Shown: positions 43,686 through 52,789 of the stretch, piece after piece
How the letters are laid out: every line of letters begins with the position of its first letter
How positions within the stretch are numbered: the stretch's first letter is position 1
NCBI GenBank assembly: GCA_022448725.1
Contig: JAKUTR010000004.1
Location: 58,158 to 122,157, forward strand
Length of the DNA stretch: 64,000 nucleotides
Direction of reading: 5' to 3'
DNA from: SAR202 cluster bacterium
Lineage (GTDB): Bacteria; Chloroflexota; Dehalococcoidia; Lucifugimonadales; VXLM01
Notes under the pieces: generated by a model
The model's input: the letters and a program-made list of their open reading frames with translations, nothing else
The model's database searches: none
Told to the model about the DNA's origin: nothing
Position numbers and translations under genes: made by a program

Positions 43686-43892
43686 ACCGTGTGGCTTAAA
43701 TAGCGATATCTACGATTCGGTGAAACGGACGCGCGTCTCCACGGCAGATATCTATATAAATATTATACTTTTCTAAAAATAAGGTCATAAAAGTACTTTA
43801 AGCAAGCTTCTAGCGGTGCTAGGATTCTGCAAGCGTTAGGTATCACATCTACGGGCTAGAGATTTTTGAGCCCGATTGTTGGACTTGATAGC

Positions 43893-44441
43893 ATGAATAC
43901 CCGCATCTCGGGAGGTCGTGAAAGAGGCCGTAGGATTCGTACTCGTGACAAGGAGGGGCTTCGTCCCACGTCCGAGCGTGTCAGGTCAGCATTATTCTCC
44001 ATAATCAGCCAATCAATCACTGGTGCCCGTGTTCTTGATCTCTATGCCGGTACTGGGATTCTCGGTTTTGAGGCGTTGAGTCGGGGTGCAGATTCCGTTC
44101 ATTTCGTCGAATCCAGCGCTCCCCGTTGTGCGGAGATCCGATCGAGTTTACTAGATTTCAAACTCGAAGATAGAGCGGTTGTAACAAGAGGACGAGTAGA
44201 ACAAGTAGCGAAAAGCTTGAAGGGTGAGTACGACATTGTAATGGCTGACCCTCCCTACGATAGTGATCCGTGGCAGGTTGTGATGGAGCAATTAGATGAC
44301 AGAGGAGTCATAAGCAAGTTGGGCATTATAGTGGCAGAGCACTCACGGCATCTGACCTTATCGGACCAGTTCGGTAATCTAGTCCGATGGGAAGAGCGCC
44401 GGTATGGCGACACAGTATTAACTCTCTACAAGGCTGCATAA
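43893..44441 (+). CDS. rsmD: 16S rRNA (guanine966-N2)-methyltransferase
   Basis: RsmD methylates G966 in the small-subunit rRNA. The protein has the N-terminal ISGGRERGRRI, the SAM-binding LDLYAGTGILGFEALSRGA near residue 45, and the catalytic DPPY motif (MADPPYDSD) near 120. I place the start at the ATG 43893, because the family normally starts close to this block; a TTG at 43866 would add nine residues. A TTTAAG/TAGGAT pair with 17-base spacing at 43797-43825 may be its promoter. coaD begins one base after the stop codon. Confidence 0.92.
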   Translation: MNTRISGGRERGRRIRTRDKEGLRPTSERVRSALFSIISQSITGARVLDLYAGTGILGFEALSRGADSVHFVESSAPRCAEIRSSLLDFKLEDRAVVTRGRVEQVAKSLKGEYDIVMADPPYDSDPWQVVMEQLDDRGVISKLGIIVAEHSRHLTLSDQFGNLVRWEERRYGDTVLTLYKAA

Positions 44442-44442
44442 A

Positions 44443-44931
44443 GTGGCAATTGCTATCTATCCTGGGAAGTTTGACCCCGTTCACAATGGACACTTGGACA
44501 TAGCTCGTCGTGCTGCAAAACTATTTGACGAGCTGATTGTTGCCATTTACGACTCCCCTCCTAAGCAAGCGCTTTTCACAACCGAGGAAAGAATTGAATT
44601 GGTGAAGACATCACTTGATAGTCTCCCAAACGTTAAGGTCTCATCATTCACCGGTCTAGCACCTGGATTTGCTCGGTCAGTGGGTGCTCTGTTCATCGTT
44701 CGTGGACTCAGAGCAGGCTATGACTTCGAAACAGAGTTTGAGATGACACACATGTGGCGTCATATAGACCCAGAGATCGAAGTCGTATACATGATGAGTG
44801 CACTTCAGAATCAGTTCGTATATGCAAGTCGAGTGAAAGAAGTAGCGCAACTCGGAGGTAGAGTGGAAGGCCTTGTACCAAATCAGGTTGTTGAAGGGCT
44901 CGGAGAAAAATACATAAACGTTTCGTCGTAG
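44443..44931 (+). CDS. coaD: Phosphopantetheine adenylyltransferase
   Basis: Catalyses the fourth step of coenzyme A synthesis. The ATP-binding motif GKFDPVHNGHLDIARRA starts near residue 8. The region RGLRAGYDFETEFEMTHMW near 88 is characteristic of bacterial CoaD. The C-terminal ISSS-x-V-K-E element is changed to VYASRVKEVA (near residue 126). Length of 162 residues is normal. It begins with GTG at 44443, one base after the rsmD stop, so the two are translationally coupled; this rsmD-coaD order is common in bacteria. Confidence 0.95.
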   Translation: MAIAIYPGKFDPVHNGHLDIARRAAKLFDELIVAIYDSPPKQALFTTEERIELVKTSLDSLPNVKVSSFTGLAPGFARSVGALFIVRGLRAGYDFETEFEMTHMWRHIDPEIEVVYMMSALQNQFVYASRVKEVAQLGGRVEGLVPNQVVEGLGEKYINVSS

Positions 44932-44939
44932 GAAATTCC

Positions 44940-44946
44940 AAGGAGG
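44940..44946 (+). promoter_or_regulatory. Strong ribosome-binding site with no AUG at normal distance
   Basis: AAGGAGG is followed six bases later by ATC at 44953; the first ATG is 24 bases after the site at 44971. The site therefore points to initiation at an AUC codon. Confidence 0.6.
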
Positions 44947-44952
44947 CACATC

Positions 44953-45519
44953 ATCGATATCATAAAGGTCATGGAAGAACTGGAAGAGATCGCGAATACG
45001 TCCACAAAGGTACCCGGCCTACGTAAGAAAGTCATGGTCGATGTGGATAGGTTGAATAGTGTCGTAGAGCAGATGAGCACATCTATTCCCGCCGATATAC
45101 TTGAAGCGAAAGAGGTGCTCAAGCAAAAGGAGAGTATTCTCAACCAAACACAGCTTGAGGCTAATCGTATTAAAGACGAAGCTATTGACCAAGCGGAAGC
45201 TATCACAGTAGCCGCCACCCAGGAGCATGCTGAAAAGGTTGATGATACTGAGATAACTAGAGGAGCTGAGACGAAAGCCGAAGAGATCCACCAGAATGCT
45301 CTACAAGAGGCTCAGCAGGTCATGCAGGATGCTCAGAGAAGAGCTTATAAAATCCTGGAAGAGGCTGATACCGAAGCCTCAGTCCGTCGAGATGGAGCTG
45401 ACCAGTACGCACGTGAAAAGCTTTTCGACCTTGAAGAGCGCCTATCGGAACTACTCGGACAAGTCAGGCGTGGGATTGACTCGCTCGGCCTAGAAGTTGA
45501 GACGAGCATCCCTTCTTAA
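44953..45519 (+). CDS. Coiled-coil protein of the coaD neighbourhood, probable AUC start
   Basis: A 188-residue, mostly helical protein with long charged heptads between about residues 45 and 155 (rich in E, A, K and Q). It resembles the F-type-ATPase-b-like or DivIVA-like conserved proteins encoded after coaD in related bacteria. Those begin with an MDI-x-x-x-[IV]-[ED]-x-LE pattern. Here the pattern D-I-I-K-V-M-E-E-L-E is read from an ATC at 44953, which lies six bases after AAGGAGG. Starting at the first ATG (44971) would remove this conserved opening. Function is unknown; possibly envelope or division scaffolding. It is followed by a terminator. Confidence 0.66.
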   Translation: MDIIKVMEELEEIANTSTKVPGLRKKVMVDVDRLNSVVEQMSTSIPADILEAKEVLKQKESILNQTQLEANRIKDEAIDQAEAITVAATQEHAEKVDDTEITRGAETKAEEIHQNALQEAQQVMQDAQRRAYKILEEADTEASVRRDGADQYAREKLFDLEERLSELLGQVRRGIDSLGLEVETSIPS

Positions 45520-45535
45520 GACTCTCGGGATAGAA

Positions 45536-45577
45536 CTAAAGACCGGGGGAGGTATTGACACCTTCTCCGGTCTTTAG
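45536..45577 (+). terminator. Hairpin terminator after the rsmD-coaD-coiled-coil operon
   Basis: Eleven perfect pairs (45536-45546 with 45567-45577), continued inward by pairs including G-U, close a small loop. It lies 17 bases after the stop codon. The downstream T-tract is poor (TATCCAATTT), so efficiency is uncertain. Confidence 0.62.
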
Positions 45578-46129
45578 TATCCAATTTAATAACATAAACT
45601 CCCCTTACTCTGAAGACCAACCATCACCTATTTAGACACCTGCCAGTACCCTGGTGTAAGAAATAACATCCTTGATACCTGAAGACACCAAGTGTCTTGC
45701 ATTAAAACCACTGGTAAGTGGTCAATATAACCCGGGTTTCCCTTTCAAACGCCCTCCGGTCCTTGTCCCTTTCACCCCTAGCCCCCAATCCTTAATAAAA
45801 CTTGGCTGGCTCTGACATTTTCTTTCCCTTTTCAACGTCAGGTTTTGTGATAACCAAACCACAAACCCTTGCTTCAACCATTCTATAAATCAGTGATCTA
45901 TCAGCAGCTTTTGATACGATACGCTCATTAACTTAGTGTATACATCTTTTATTATTCGTCTGCACATATCATTGTTATTCGTCTATCCTTGATATATTAT
46001 AACTCCCGCACACTCCACGCTATCCTATATAAACGTACTTCATAATGAGTACTAGCAATATGATAAGCACATGGATACTGCAGAGTGCAGTTAGTATCAA
46101 CGAATCTTAAGATTAAGTGAGGTGTCCCA
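45578..46129. other. Gene-free spacer, pyrimidine- and AT-rich
   Basis: About 550 bases with no convincing reading frame. It holds two short hairpins (GACAC-CAA-GTGTC and ACCACT-GGTA-AGTGGT, near 45690-45722), a C/T-rich stretch around 45740-45800, and a promoter at its right end. I see no known RNA gene. Confidence 0.6.
45972..46000 (+). promoter_or_regulatory. Promoter of the iron transporter genes
   Basis: TTGTTA at 45972-45977 and TATTAT at 45995-46000 are 17 bases apart. This leaves a leader of about 120 bases before the TTG at 46130. AT-rich flanks could hold a Fur operator, but I see no clear 19-base match. Confidence 0.45.
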
Positions 46130-47185
46130 TTGAACGGTTTTATAGCGAAGGGCTTCGGTGCGCTGGCCATAGGCATGATGTTTCTATTGGGTTGTGGAGA
46201 CTCTAGCAATGACAGCGAAGATCCAGCATCTACGGTTACCGAGGTATCACCAGGGAACCTAGTGATCTATTCAGGGCGAAGCGAGAAGCTTGTAGGTCCA
46301 ATAGTTAATCAGTTCCAAGAGGCGACCGGAATCAATGTTTCCGTCAAGTACGGAAAGACTGGCGCAATCGCAGCTACGTTGTTGGAAGAAGGAACAAGCT
46401 CTCCTGCTGATGTGTTTTTCGCGCAAGACCCGGGGGGTTTGGGAGCAGTTGCTAACAACGGACAACTCAGTCCCTTGAGTTCTACGATACTAGACAAAGT
46501 GCCTGCTTGGGCAAAATCAGATAAAGGATTATGGGTTGGGCTGTCAGGAAGGGCCAGAGTTGTAGTCTATTCAACCCAAAATGGTGTTTCCCCTTCCGAC
46601 CTTCCGACCTCTATTCTCGACTTTACTGATCCCAAATGGAATGGCCGCATTGGTTGGCCTCCAACTAACGGCTCTTTCCAGGCAATGGTAACTGCGATGA
46701 GAGTTGAATTAGGCGAAGCAAAAACTAAAGAATGGCTAGAGGGTATTCAGGCCAATAATCCGAAAGTATATCCAAAAAATACACCTACCGTTGCTGCAGC
46801 TGCAGCAGGAGAAATTGATGTAGGTTTCGTTAATCACTATTACTTACATAGGTTTATAGCCGAAGAAGGTGAAGGGTTTGCAGCTCGAAATCATCATTTA
46901 ACTTCAGGTGGCCCCGGAAGTCTGATGATGGTCGCAGGTGCAGGTATTCTATCTACAGCTAAAAATAAATCGAATGCTGAAAAGTTCCTTAATTTCATGC
47001 TCTCAACGGTAGCGCAGCAATATTTCACGGGATCTACATATGAATATCCTGTGATAGAAGGAGTCAAGGCAAATCCATTGCTGACACCGATCGTCGATAT
47101 CAACAAACCTAAAATCGATATGGCATCACTTGAAGATCTAGCCGGGACTCAGAACCTACTCCGAGATGTAGGTATCCTAGAGTAG
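46130..47185 (+). CDS. fbpA: Ferric-iron ABC transporter substrate-binding lipoprotein
   Basis: A 351-residue periplasmic binding protein. The signal ends in a lipobox (FLLGC, cysteine near residue 23), then an acidic linker. The mature part begins LVIYSGRSEKLVGPIVNQFQ, as in FbpA/FutA proteins, and includes YGKTGAIAATLLEEG. Candidate iron-binding tyrosines lie in NHYYLHRF near residue 232. The TTG start has GAGGTG six bases upstream. The cognate permease and ATPase follow, so import of Fe(III) is the expected role. A hairpin separates it from the permease, which should give more binding protein than permease. Confidence 0.92.
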   Translation: MNGFIAKGFGALAIGMMFLLGCGDSSNDSEDPASTVTEVSPGNLVIYSGRSEKLVGPIVNQFQEATGINVSVKYGKTGAIAATLLEEGTSSPADVFFAQDPGGLGAVANNGQLSPLSSTILDKVPAWAKSDKGLWVGLSGRARVVVYSTQNGVSPSDLPTSILDFTDPKWNGRIGWPPTNGSFQAMVTAMRVELGEAKTKEWLEGIQANNPKVYPKNTPTVAAAAAGEIDVGFVNHYYLHRFIAEEGEGFAARNHHLTSGGPGSLMMVAGAGILSTAKNKSNAEKFLNFMLSTVAQQYFTGSTYEYPVIEGVKANPLLTPIVDINKPKIDMASLEDLAGTQNLLRDVGILE

Positions 47186-47205
47186 ATACCAATTATCCTC
47201 CTCAA

Positions 47206-47259
47206 ACCGTCAGCTACCCGAAACTGCTGACTGAACATTGGTTTCAGGTAGCTGACGGT
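47206..47259 (+). terminator. Intercistronic terminator/attenuator between fbpA and the permease gene
   Basis: A 13-pair stem (outer arms 47206-47218 and 47247-47259) followed by CTCGTTTTC, with an inner five-pair extension after one mismatch. It lies 20 bases after the fbpA stop. A new start (TTG 47342) follows 80 bases later; partial read-through is likely. Confidence 0.75.
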
Positions 47260-47341
47260 CTCGTTTTCACAAGACTAATACCAGCGGTACAACTATCTCG
47301 GTTCCGCTAAGATGTAGCATGATGCGTAATCGAGGAACACT

Positions 47342-48943
47342 TTGAACCTGATTTCGTTAATCTCCTCAAAGCGAGTAGGCAAGCCCCCGATAATTATCCT
47401 CGCACCTGCGATAGGAATCGGGTTAGTGATGCTGCTACCACTAAGCTATCTCATTATCCGTGGCATGGATGCCTCTGAGACAACATGGGAGTTACTTCTC
47501 AAGCCCCGGACCCTGGTGACCCTGGGGCGTACAGCGCTCCTAATGTTTACCGTCACTCTAACATCAGTCCTGATATCAGTACCTCTTGCCTGGCTCACAA
47601 CAAGAACAAACCTTCCGTTGCACAGAATGTGGTCAGTTATAACGGTTCTACCCCTCGTAATCCCTTCATTTGTCGGCGGATACCTGTTCGTCTCAGCACT
47701 GGGTCCTCGAGGCCTCCTCCAGCAAGCGCTGAGTCCTTTAGGTGTTGACCGTTTACCAGAGATATACGGTCTGGCGGGAGCCACACTCACTCTATCCCTT
47801 CTTAGCTATCCATACGTCCTTCTTACAATACGAGGGGCTGTAAGGAACCTCGACCCTGCGTTGGAAGAATCTTCCCGGGCACTCGGTTATGGGACATTTC
47901 AAACGTTCGTAAGAGTATCTCTCCCTCAACTTAGGCCCGCGATAACAGCCGGTTCCTTGTTAGTTGCTCTGTATACTCTGAGTGATTTTGGAGCGGTTTC
48001 TCTAATGCGCTATAAGACTTTCACTTGGGTAATCTTTCAACAGTATGAATCCTCTCTCGACCGATCATTAATCGCGCTAGTGTCCTTAATGGTAGCCATC
48101 ATTGCCATTTCGACCGTTTTGATCGACATATATACCCGAGGAAAACTGCGCTACCATAGCGTCGGCCCCGGTACCGCACGAACTCCTACTAAACGGAACC
48201 TAGGAGGCTGGAAGTGGCCCGCGCTAACTTTGATGACAGGCATTGCAATGGCTTCCATTATCGTTCCGGCGTCGATATTGTGGTATTGGCTAGTTAGAGG
48301 TGTATCCGCCGGTGAACCATTGTCGATTATCTTGCACGATACTTGGAACTCAATATCTGTATCAATGCTGGCAGCAGTAACAACTTCGATATTGAGTATC
48401 CCTCTCGCTATCATGATAGTGAGATACCCGGGTAGACTAGCCTCCTTAATAGAGCGAGTGAGCTATATCGGCTTCGCTCTCCCTGGGATCGTAGTAGCCG
48501 TTTCTCTTGTGTTCTTTGCTGCCAACTATGCCCAGCCCATCTATCAAACAATGTGGCTACTAATTTTCGCCTACGTGATACTTTTCTTCCCTACGGCATT
48601 GGGTGCCACACGCGCATCACTATTGCAAATAAGCCCTCGCTTGGAAGAGGCCGCCCGTAGCCTCGGATACACGTCTCTCAAAGCAGTCAGATCAGTAACC
48701 ATCCCGTTGGCTGGCCCAGGGGTGGTTATGGGTGGTTCGATCGTGTTTCTCATCACAATGAAAGAACTCCCTGCAACGATGATTTTGGGTAGTTTAGGAT
48801 TTAGTACCCTAGCTACATCTGTTTGGTCAGCAGCGTCAGAAGCCTTTTTTGCACAAGCAGCGCTACCCGCATTGGTACTGATTGCGGTATCGTCGGTGCC
48901 GATGGCAGTATTGGTCGCTCGGGAGAAAGGGGACTTTTCTTGA
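47342..48943 (+). CDS. fbpB: Ferric-iron ABC transporter permease (fused two-domain)
   Basis: A 533-residue inner-membrane protein with about twelve helices arranged as two BPD-transporter modules in one chain. EAA-type loops that contact the ATPase are seen as ESSRALGYGTFQTFVRVSLPQLRP (about residue 178, read in parts) and as EAARSLGYTSLKAVRSVTIPLAGP (about 437). The duplicated arrangement is typical of FbpB/SfuB iron permeases. The TTG start at 47342 is preceded by GAGGAAC. Its stop codon TGA overlaps the TTG start of the ATPase gene, indicating translational coupling. Confidence 0.93.
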   Translation: MNLISLISSKRVGKPPIIILAPAIGIGLVMLLPLSYLIIRGMDASETTWELLLKPRTLVTLGRTALLMFTVTLTSVLISVPLAWLTTRTNLPLHRMWSVITVLPLVIPSFVGGYLFVSALGPRGLLQQALSPLGVDRLPEIYGLAGATLTLSLLSYPYVLLTIRGAVRNLDPALEESSRALGYGTFQTFVRVSLPQLRPAITAGSLLVALYTLSDFGAVSLMRYKTFTWVIFQQYESSLDRSLIALVSLMVAIIAISTVLIDIYTRGKLRYHSVGPGTARTPTKRNLGGWKWPALTLMTGIAMASIIVPASILWYWLVRGVSAGEPLSIILHDTWNSISVSMLAAVTTSILSIPLAIMIVRYPGRLASLIERVSYIGFALPGIVVAVSLVFFAANYAQPIYQTMWLLIFAYVILFFPTALGATRASLLQISPRLEEAARSLGYTSLKAVRSVTIPLAGPGVVMGGSIVFLITMKELPATMILGSLGFSTLATSVWSAASEAFFAQAALPALVLIAVSSVPMAVLVAREKGDFS

Positions 48944-49977
48944 GTAAAGCAGCGGTTAAGTGCGGTGAGTTGACTAAGAGTTATGGAGGAAAACTCGCAG
49001 TTGATGCCGTTAGCTTTTCAGTGCTACAGGGAGAGATTCTGTCCATTGTTGGCCCAAGCAGTGGAGGCAAGACCACCACTATTCGGATGCTGGCTGGATT
49101 TGAGCAACCTGATAGCGGTGAAATCAGCCTCCAAGATACACTGGTATCAAGCTCAAGCATCTTCATACCCCCTGAACGTAGAAACGTAGGTATAGTCTTC
49201 CAAGAGTACGCTCTCTTTCCCAACAAGACCGTTGCGGAAAACGTTGCTTTTGGTCTTCACCGATTGCAGCAAAACGAGCAGCATACTCGCCTATCTGATG
49301 TCATGGAGATGGTTCAGATATCAGATGTATCAAACAGCTACCCTCACGAGATTTCAGGAGGACAGCAACAACGAGTAGCGCTTGCCCGTTCATTAGCGCC
49401 ACAACCGGACGTCCTATTGTTAGACGAACCCTTCTCTAATCTTGACACTGGACTACGGGTAGAGATCAGGAATGAGGTTAGAAGTATCTTACGTGAGACG
49501 AAAACTACGACAGTCTTCGTAACCCACGATCAGGAAGAAGCTATGTTCATGGGTGACATCCTCGCAGTGATGTCTGAAGGTCGTATAGAACAAATTGGCG
49601 GTCCTGCAGAGTTGTATCACACACCGTCAACACGGTTCGTGGCTAGCTTTCTTGGCAATACCGACTTCCTGAGCGGCATCGTTGTTGATACGACTGTCCG
49701 CACGGAACTTGGGAAAATCCCAGCACCCAAGGAAAGTCAACCAGGACCTATTGACCTCGTGTTAAGGCCGCAAGATTTGGTAGTTGGTGAAGGCCCCGGT
49801 GAAGGAACCGTTGAGGCCAGCGAGTTCCGAGGCCCAACATATCTGCATCATATTCGACTAGTATCTGGGGATAAGGTACGGGTAGAAACTCCAGCCTATC
49901 TACGATGTGAGATTGGAGACAAAGTTAAAGTAGGAATCGGACCACACTACCAAGCCGTTGGATTCCCATCTCAATAA
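48940..49977 (+). CDS. fbpC: Ferric-iron ABC transporter ATP-binding protein
   Basis: A 345-residue ABC ATPase. Walker A is GPSSGGKTTT (near residue 38), the Q loop is FQEYALFPN, the signature SGGQQQRVALARSLA (near 142) and Walker B VLLLDEPFSNLD. The C-terminal 110 residues match the TOBE/regulatory domain (LRPQDLVVGEG) of FbpC-like proteins. I choose the TTG at 48940, which overlaps the permease stop and has GAAAGGGG upstream. A longer frame from 48823 would lie inside the permease gene and adds a non-homologous leader. Confidence 0.93.
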   Translation: MSKAAVKCGELTKSYGGKLAVDAVSFSVLQGEILSIVGPSSGGKTTTIRMLAGFEQPDSGEISLQDTLVSSSSIFIPPERRNVGIVFQEYALFPNKTVAENVAFGLHRLQQNEQHTRLSDVMEMVQISDVSNSYPHEISGGQQQRVALARSLAPQPDVLLLDEPFSNLDTGLRVEIRNEVRSILRETKTTTVFVTHDQEEAMFMGDILAVMSEGRIEQIGGPAELYHTPSTRFVASFLGNTDFLSGIVVDTTVRTELGKIPAPKESQPGPIDLVLRPQDLVVGEGPGEGTVEASEFRGPTYLHHIRLVSGDKVRVETPAYLRCEIGDKVKVGIGPHYQAVGFPSQ

Positions 49978-50049
49978 TAACGCGGGGTTACTTGGATCCT
50001 GAACGTCCCATGTGGGTGTTAGTGCCTCGGTTATTAATGCTGTTCCGAA

Positions 50050-52611
50050 TTAAGTTACTGCGAAAGTCGAGCCTCGCTCCGTTTTTATCACTTCAATACG
50101 CACAGGGAAAGCATCTCTGATTTCGAGGATATGAGTAATTACAATAATCTTTTCGAACTGGGATTGGATAGACTGTATGGCCTCCTTTATCAGATCCTGA
50201 CCAGTGGCATCCTGTGAACCGAATCCTTCGTCAATAAACAGGACTGGAAGAGGAGATCCCGAACGATTCGCAAGCATCTTTGACAGAGCAATTCTAAGAG
50301 CAAAGTCGATTCGGAAGGCTTCCCCTCCGCTAAAGGTTTCATAGCTCCGGGTGCCAACCTCGTCACTAACCTTGATCTCAAGCTCTTCCATTTGTCGTGC
50401 ACTTCCCCTTTGGCGCAAATCTAGTTTCAGATGCATACGATTGTCTGTGAGCCTGCTGAGTAGTTCGTTAGCATCCGCTTCAAATTCAGGAATTACGGTC
50501 TCTATGATTAAGGCTTGAATTCCATTCTTGCCGAACGCGACCGCAAGCTCTTCGTACATAGAATTATCTTCAACCAGTTGCGCACGTCGCTCTGAGTATT
50601 CATGGACTTTCTGTTCATTGGAAACTATCCGCTGTAAGCGGTCACTTTCGATGGCTTGCCGCTTAATCAGGTCTTGTTGCTTCGATTCAGCCTTTTGAAG
50701 TCGTCCATTTACTTCAGCCAATTTGGACTCTAACTCTGGTAACTGTAATAAGTTTGCGTTAAGAGTGGTTTGTCTCTGCTCGAGGTCTCCTATTTCATTC
50801 TGGAGGGTAAGTAATCTAGCACGTGTTTCTTGAAGCAACTCTTGTTCTTTGGGTAAAGACTCAGTTGCCTTGGTGAGATTACGGTACAGCTCATCGTATA
50901 CACCGAGAGACTTTATCTCCTCACGCGTACGAGCATGCACATCAGCCGAGTAATACAGATCGCTAAGTTGCTCAGAAAGTTCTACCACACGTAGTCGTTC
51001 AGATTTCCCGAACGCCTCTTGATCCAGTTTTTCGCTAAGTTCCGCACGACTAAGGACTAGGCTCTCCAGTTTATTGGCAGCATCCTCAGCATCATTAATT
51101 TGCTGGTCTAATTTAGCACCCTTTATACGGATCTCATCACGCCGCTTTTCTACTTCAGAGGCCAGTTTTTGAGCCTTGGCCAACATTGCCTCATGTTTGC
51201 TCTGAAGTCTTTGGAATTCCCCTGCGTTCGAAACGTATTCTTGCTTATCCTGACGCCCTTGCGATTCGTATTCGCGCCGTAGATGTTCTTGGCCGTCACT
51301 CGTAAGTTTGACCTTGCAGAGTGGACAGATCGCAGCCTCCCCATCCAACATCTCAAACTTCTCACGCATCTCTTCCATATTTTTCTTTAAGTCGAGGTTC
51401 TTGAGCCGTAAAAACTCGAGCTTAGTGGAGATGTCATCGGCCTCAGAACGCAGTAGCATGATTGCTTCGTTCTGCGGTAGGATTTTCTCTTCTTGGACAG
51501 AATTATCGGCACGCTCAATACGTACCTGTTCCAACCCATCCACCTTGGAATTTAACTCCGCTTCACGCTTACTGAACCCCTCAATCTGGGTGGCTATCCG
51601 TGCTCGCTCAACATCAATCTTCTTCTCCAATTGATTCTTTTCGGTATCCAAGACCGTTTTTTTACTGAGGCCCTCATCCAGACGATGAAGCTCTGACCGT
51701 GCGCGTTCGAGCGATGAGTGTCTATCTTGAATCTCAGGGGCTTTCTTCAAGGCATCCTCATATGCCACAACCTGAGATTCGCTACGGTCCAACTGTCTTT
51801 TGACCTCTTCCCTGACTTGTCGCGAATTCCCCAGCCTCACATTCAAGTCCTCGAGATCGGATCTTTGAGCTTGGAGTGTTGTGACAGAACGCTCCGTACT
51901 ACTCACTTCATTGCGTTGCGTCTTTAGTTCGAATTCTAAATCGCTTCCAGCAGCGTTAATATCCAATAGATCCTTCTCTACCCGAGGCTTATCCAATATT
52001 TCTTGCTGATACACAGATATTTTGGTGTCGATGGAGTCAATCTCTCTATTTATCGACCGAGCTTGCTTTTTCGCTTGTTCCTCTAATTCGTCATAGATAC
52101 CAAGATCAAGTACCTGCCCCAGGGTCTGCTTTCGATCAGCTGGCTTACTACTCGTGAATTCATTTGCCCTGCCTTGAAGCAGTAAGGCCGTGTTTATAAA
52201 CGTTCGATAGTCCATGCGGACCTTTTCGTAGACAATTCTTTCGGTCTCTCGGACAGTACTGCCCGAAATCGGGAGAAAGGTACCGTCTGCAAATTCATGC
52301 AACTCAAGTAGTGTTTTCCCTGCACTTCTCCCACGACCACTTTGGTACTTCCGCGTAACTCGGAAACGGCTGTCGTTAGCACTAAACTCCAACTCCACAG
52401 CCATGTCAGACTGCCCCTGGTGAATTAATTCTTCGTGAGTGCTCGCGCGAGCATTCCCCCACAGAGCCCAAGTCATAGCGTCAAAAAGTGCTGACTTACC
52501 ATGACCATTCTCGCCACTGAGACATGCAACGTGAATCCCCTCTAAATCGAGATCCGGAACATCATCCCGATAGCACATGAAATTCTTTATTGACAATCTC
52601 AGAGGGATCAT
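50050..52611 (-). CDS. sbcC: SbcC/Rad50-type ATPase
   Basis: An 853-residue SMC-like nuclease-complex ATPase. The N-terminal Walker A is SGENGHGKSALFDAMTWALWG near residue 33. Two long coiled-coil arms (about 180-425 and 440-690) flank a zinc hook CPLC near residue 431. The C-terminal lobe has the signature YETFSGGEAFRIDFALRIALS and Walker B LPVLFIDEGFGSQD. With SbcD (Mre11) it processes DNA ends and hairpins. The sbcD gene is not beside it in this window, since the neighbours are convergent fbpC and divergent lysS. The overall size is somewhat shorter than E. coli SbcC (1048 residues). Confidence 0.92.
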   Translation of the reverse strand: MIPLRLSIKNFMCYRDDVPDLDLEGIHVACLSGENGHGKSALFDAMTWALWGNARASTHEELIHQGQSDMAVELEFSANDSRFRVTRKYQSGRGRSAGKTLLELHEFADGTFLPISGSTVRETERIVYEKVRMDYRTFINTALLLQGRANEFTSSKPADRKQTLGQVLDLGIYDELEEQAKKQARSINREIDSIDTKISVYQQEILDKPRVEKDLLDINAAGSDLEFELKTQRNEVSSTERSVTTLQAQRSDLEDLNVRLGNSRQVREEVKRQLDRSESQVVAYEDALKKAPEIQDRHSSLERARSELHRLDEGLSKKTVLDTEKNQLEKKIDVERARIATQIEGFSKREAELNSKVDGLEQVRIERADNSVQEEKILPQNEAIMLLRSEADDISTKLEFLRLKNLDLKKNMEEMREKFEMLDGEAAICPLCKVKLTSDGQEHLRREYESQGRQDKQEYVSNAGEFQRLQSKHEAMLAKAQKLASEVEKRRDEIRIKGAKLDQQINDAEDAANKLESLVLSRAELSEKLDQEAFGKSERLRVVELSEQLSDLYYSADVHARTREEIKSLGVYDELYRNLTKATESLPKEQELLQETRARLLTLQNEIGDLEQRQTTLNANLLQLPELESKLAEVNGRLQKAESKQQDLIKRQAIESDRLQRIVSNEQKVHEYSERRAQLVEDNSMYEELAVAFGKNGIQALIIETVIPEFEADANELLSRLTDNRMHLKLDLRQRGSARQMEELEIKVSDEVGTRSYETFSGGEAFRIDFALRIALSKMLANRSGSPLPVLFIDEGFGSQDATGQDLIKEAIQSIQSQFEKIIVITHILEIRDAFPVRIEVIKTERGSTFAVT

Positions 52612-52789
52612 TCCGCCATCAATTCTCCCAGTGACTCGACTGCACCACTCTACTGGTCGGTCCTAAACCCTGATCCAAGCAATTCAGCATATGTTGGAGT
52701 GCTTTAGGATCATGAGGCAATTCTATGTTATTACACGACTAGGCCGCTAACCGGCTAGAATGATAGTAAGCGACTCAACGGAGACGAGA

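Noticed and set aside
48823..48939. N-terminal extension of the iron transporter ATPase
   Set aside because: It is the shadow of the permease 3' end; the TTG at 48940 overlapping the permease stop is better supported.
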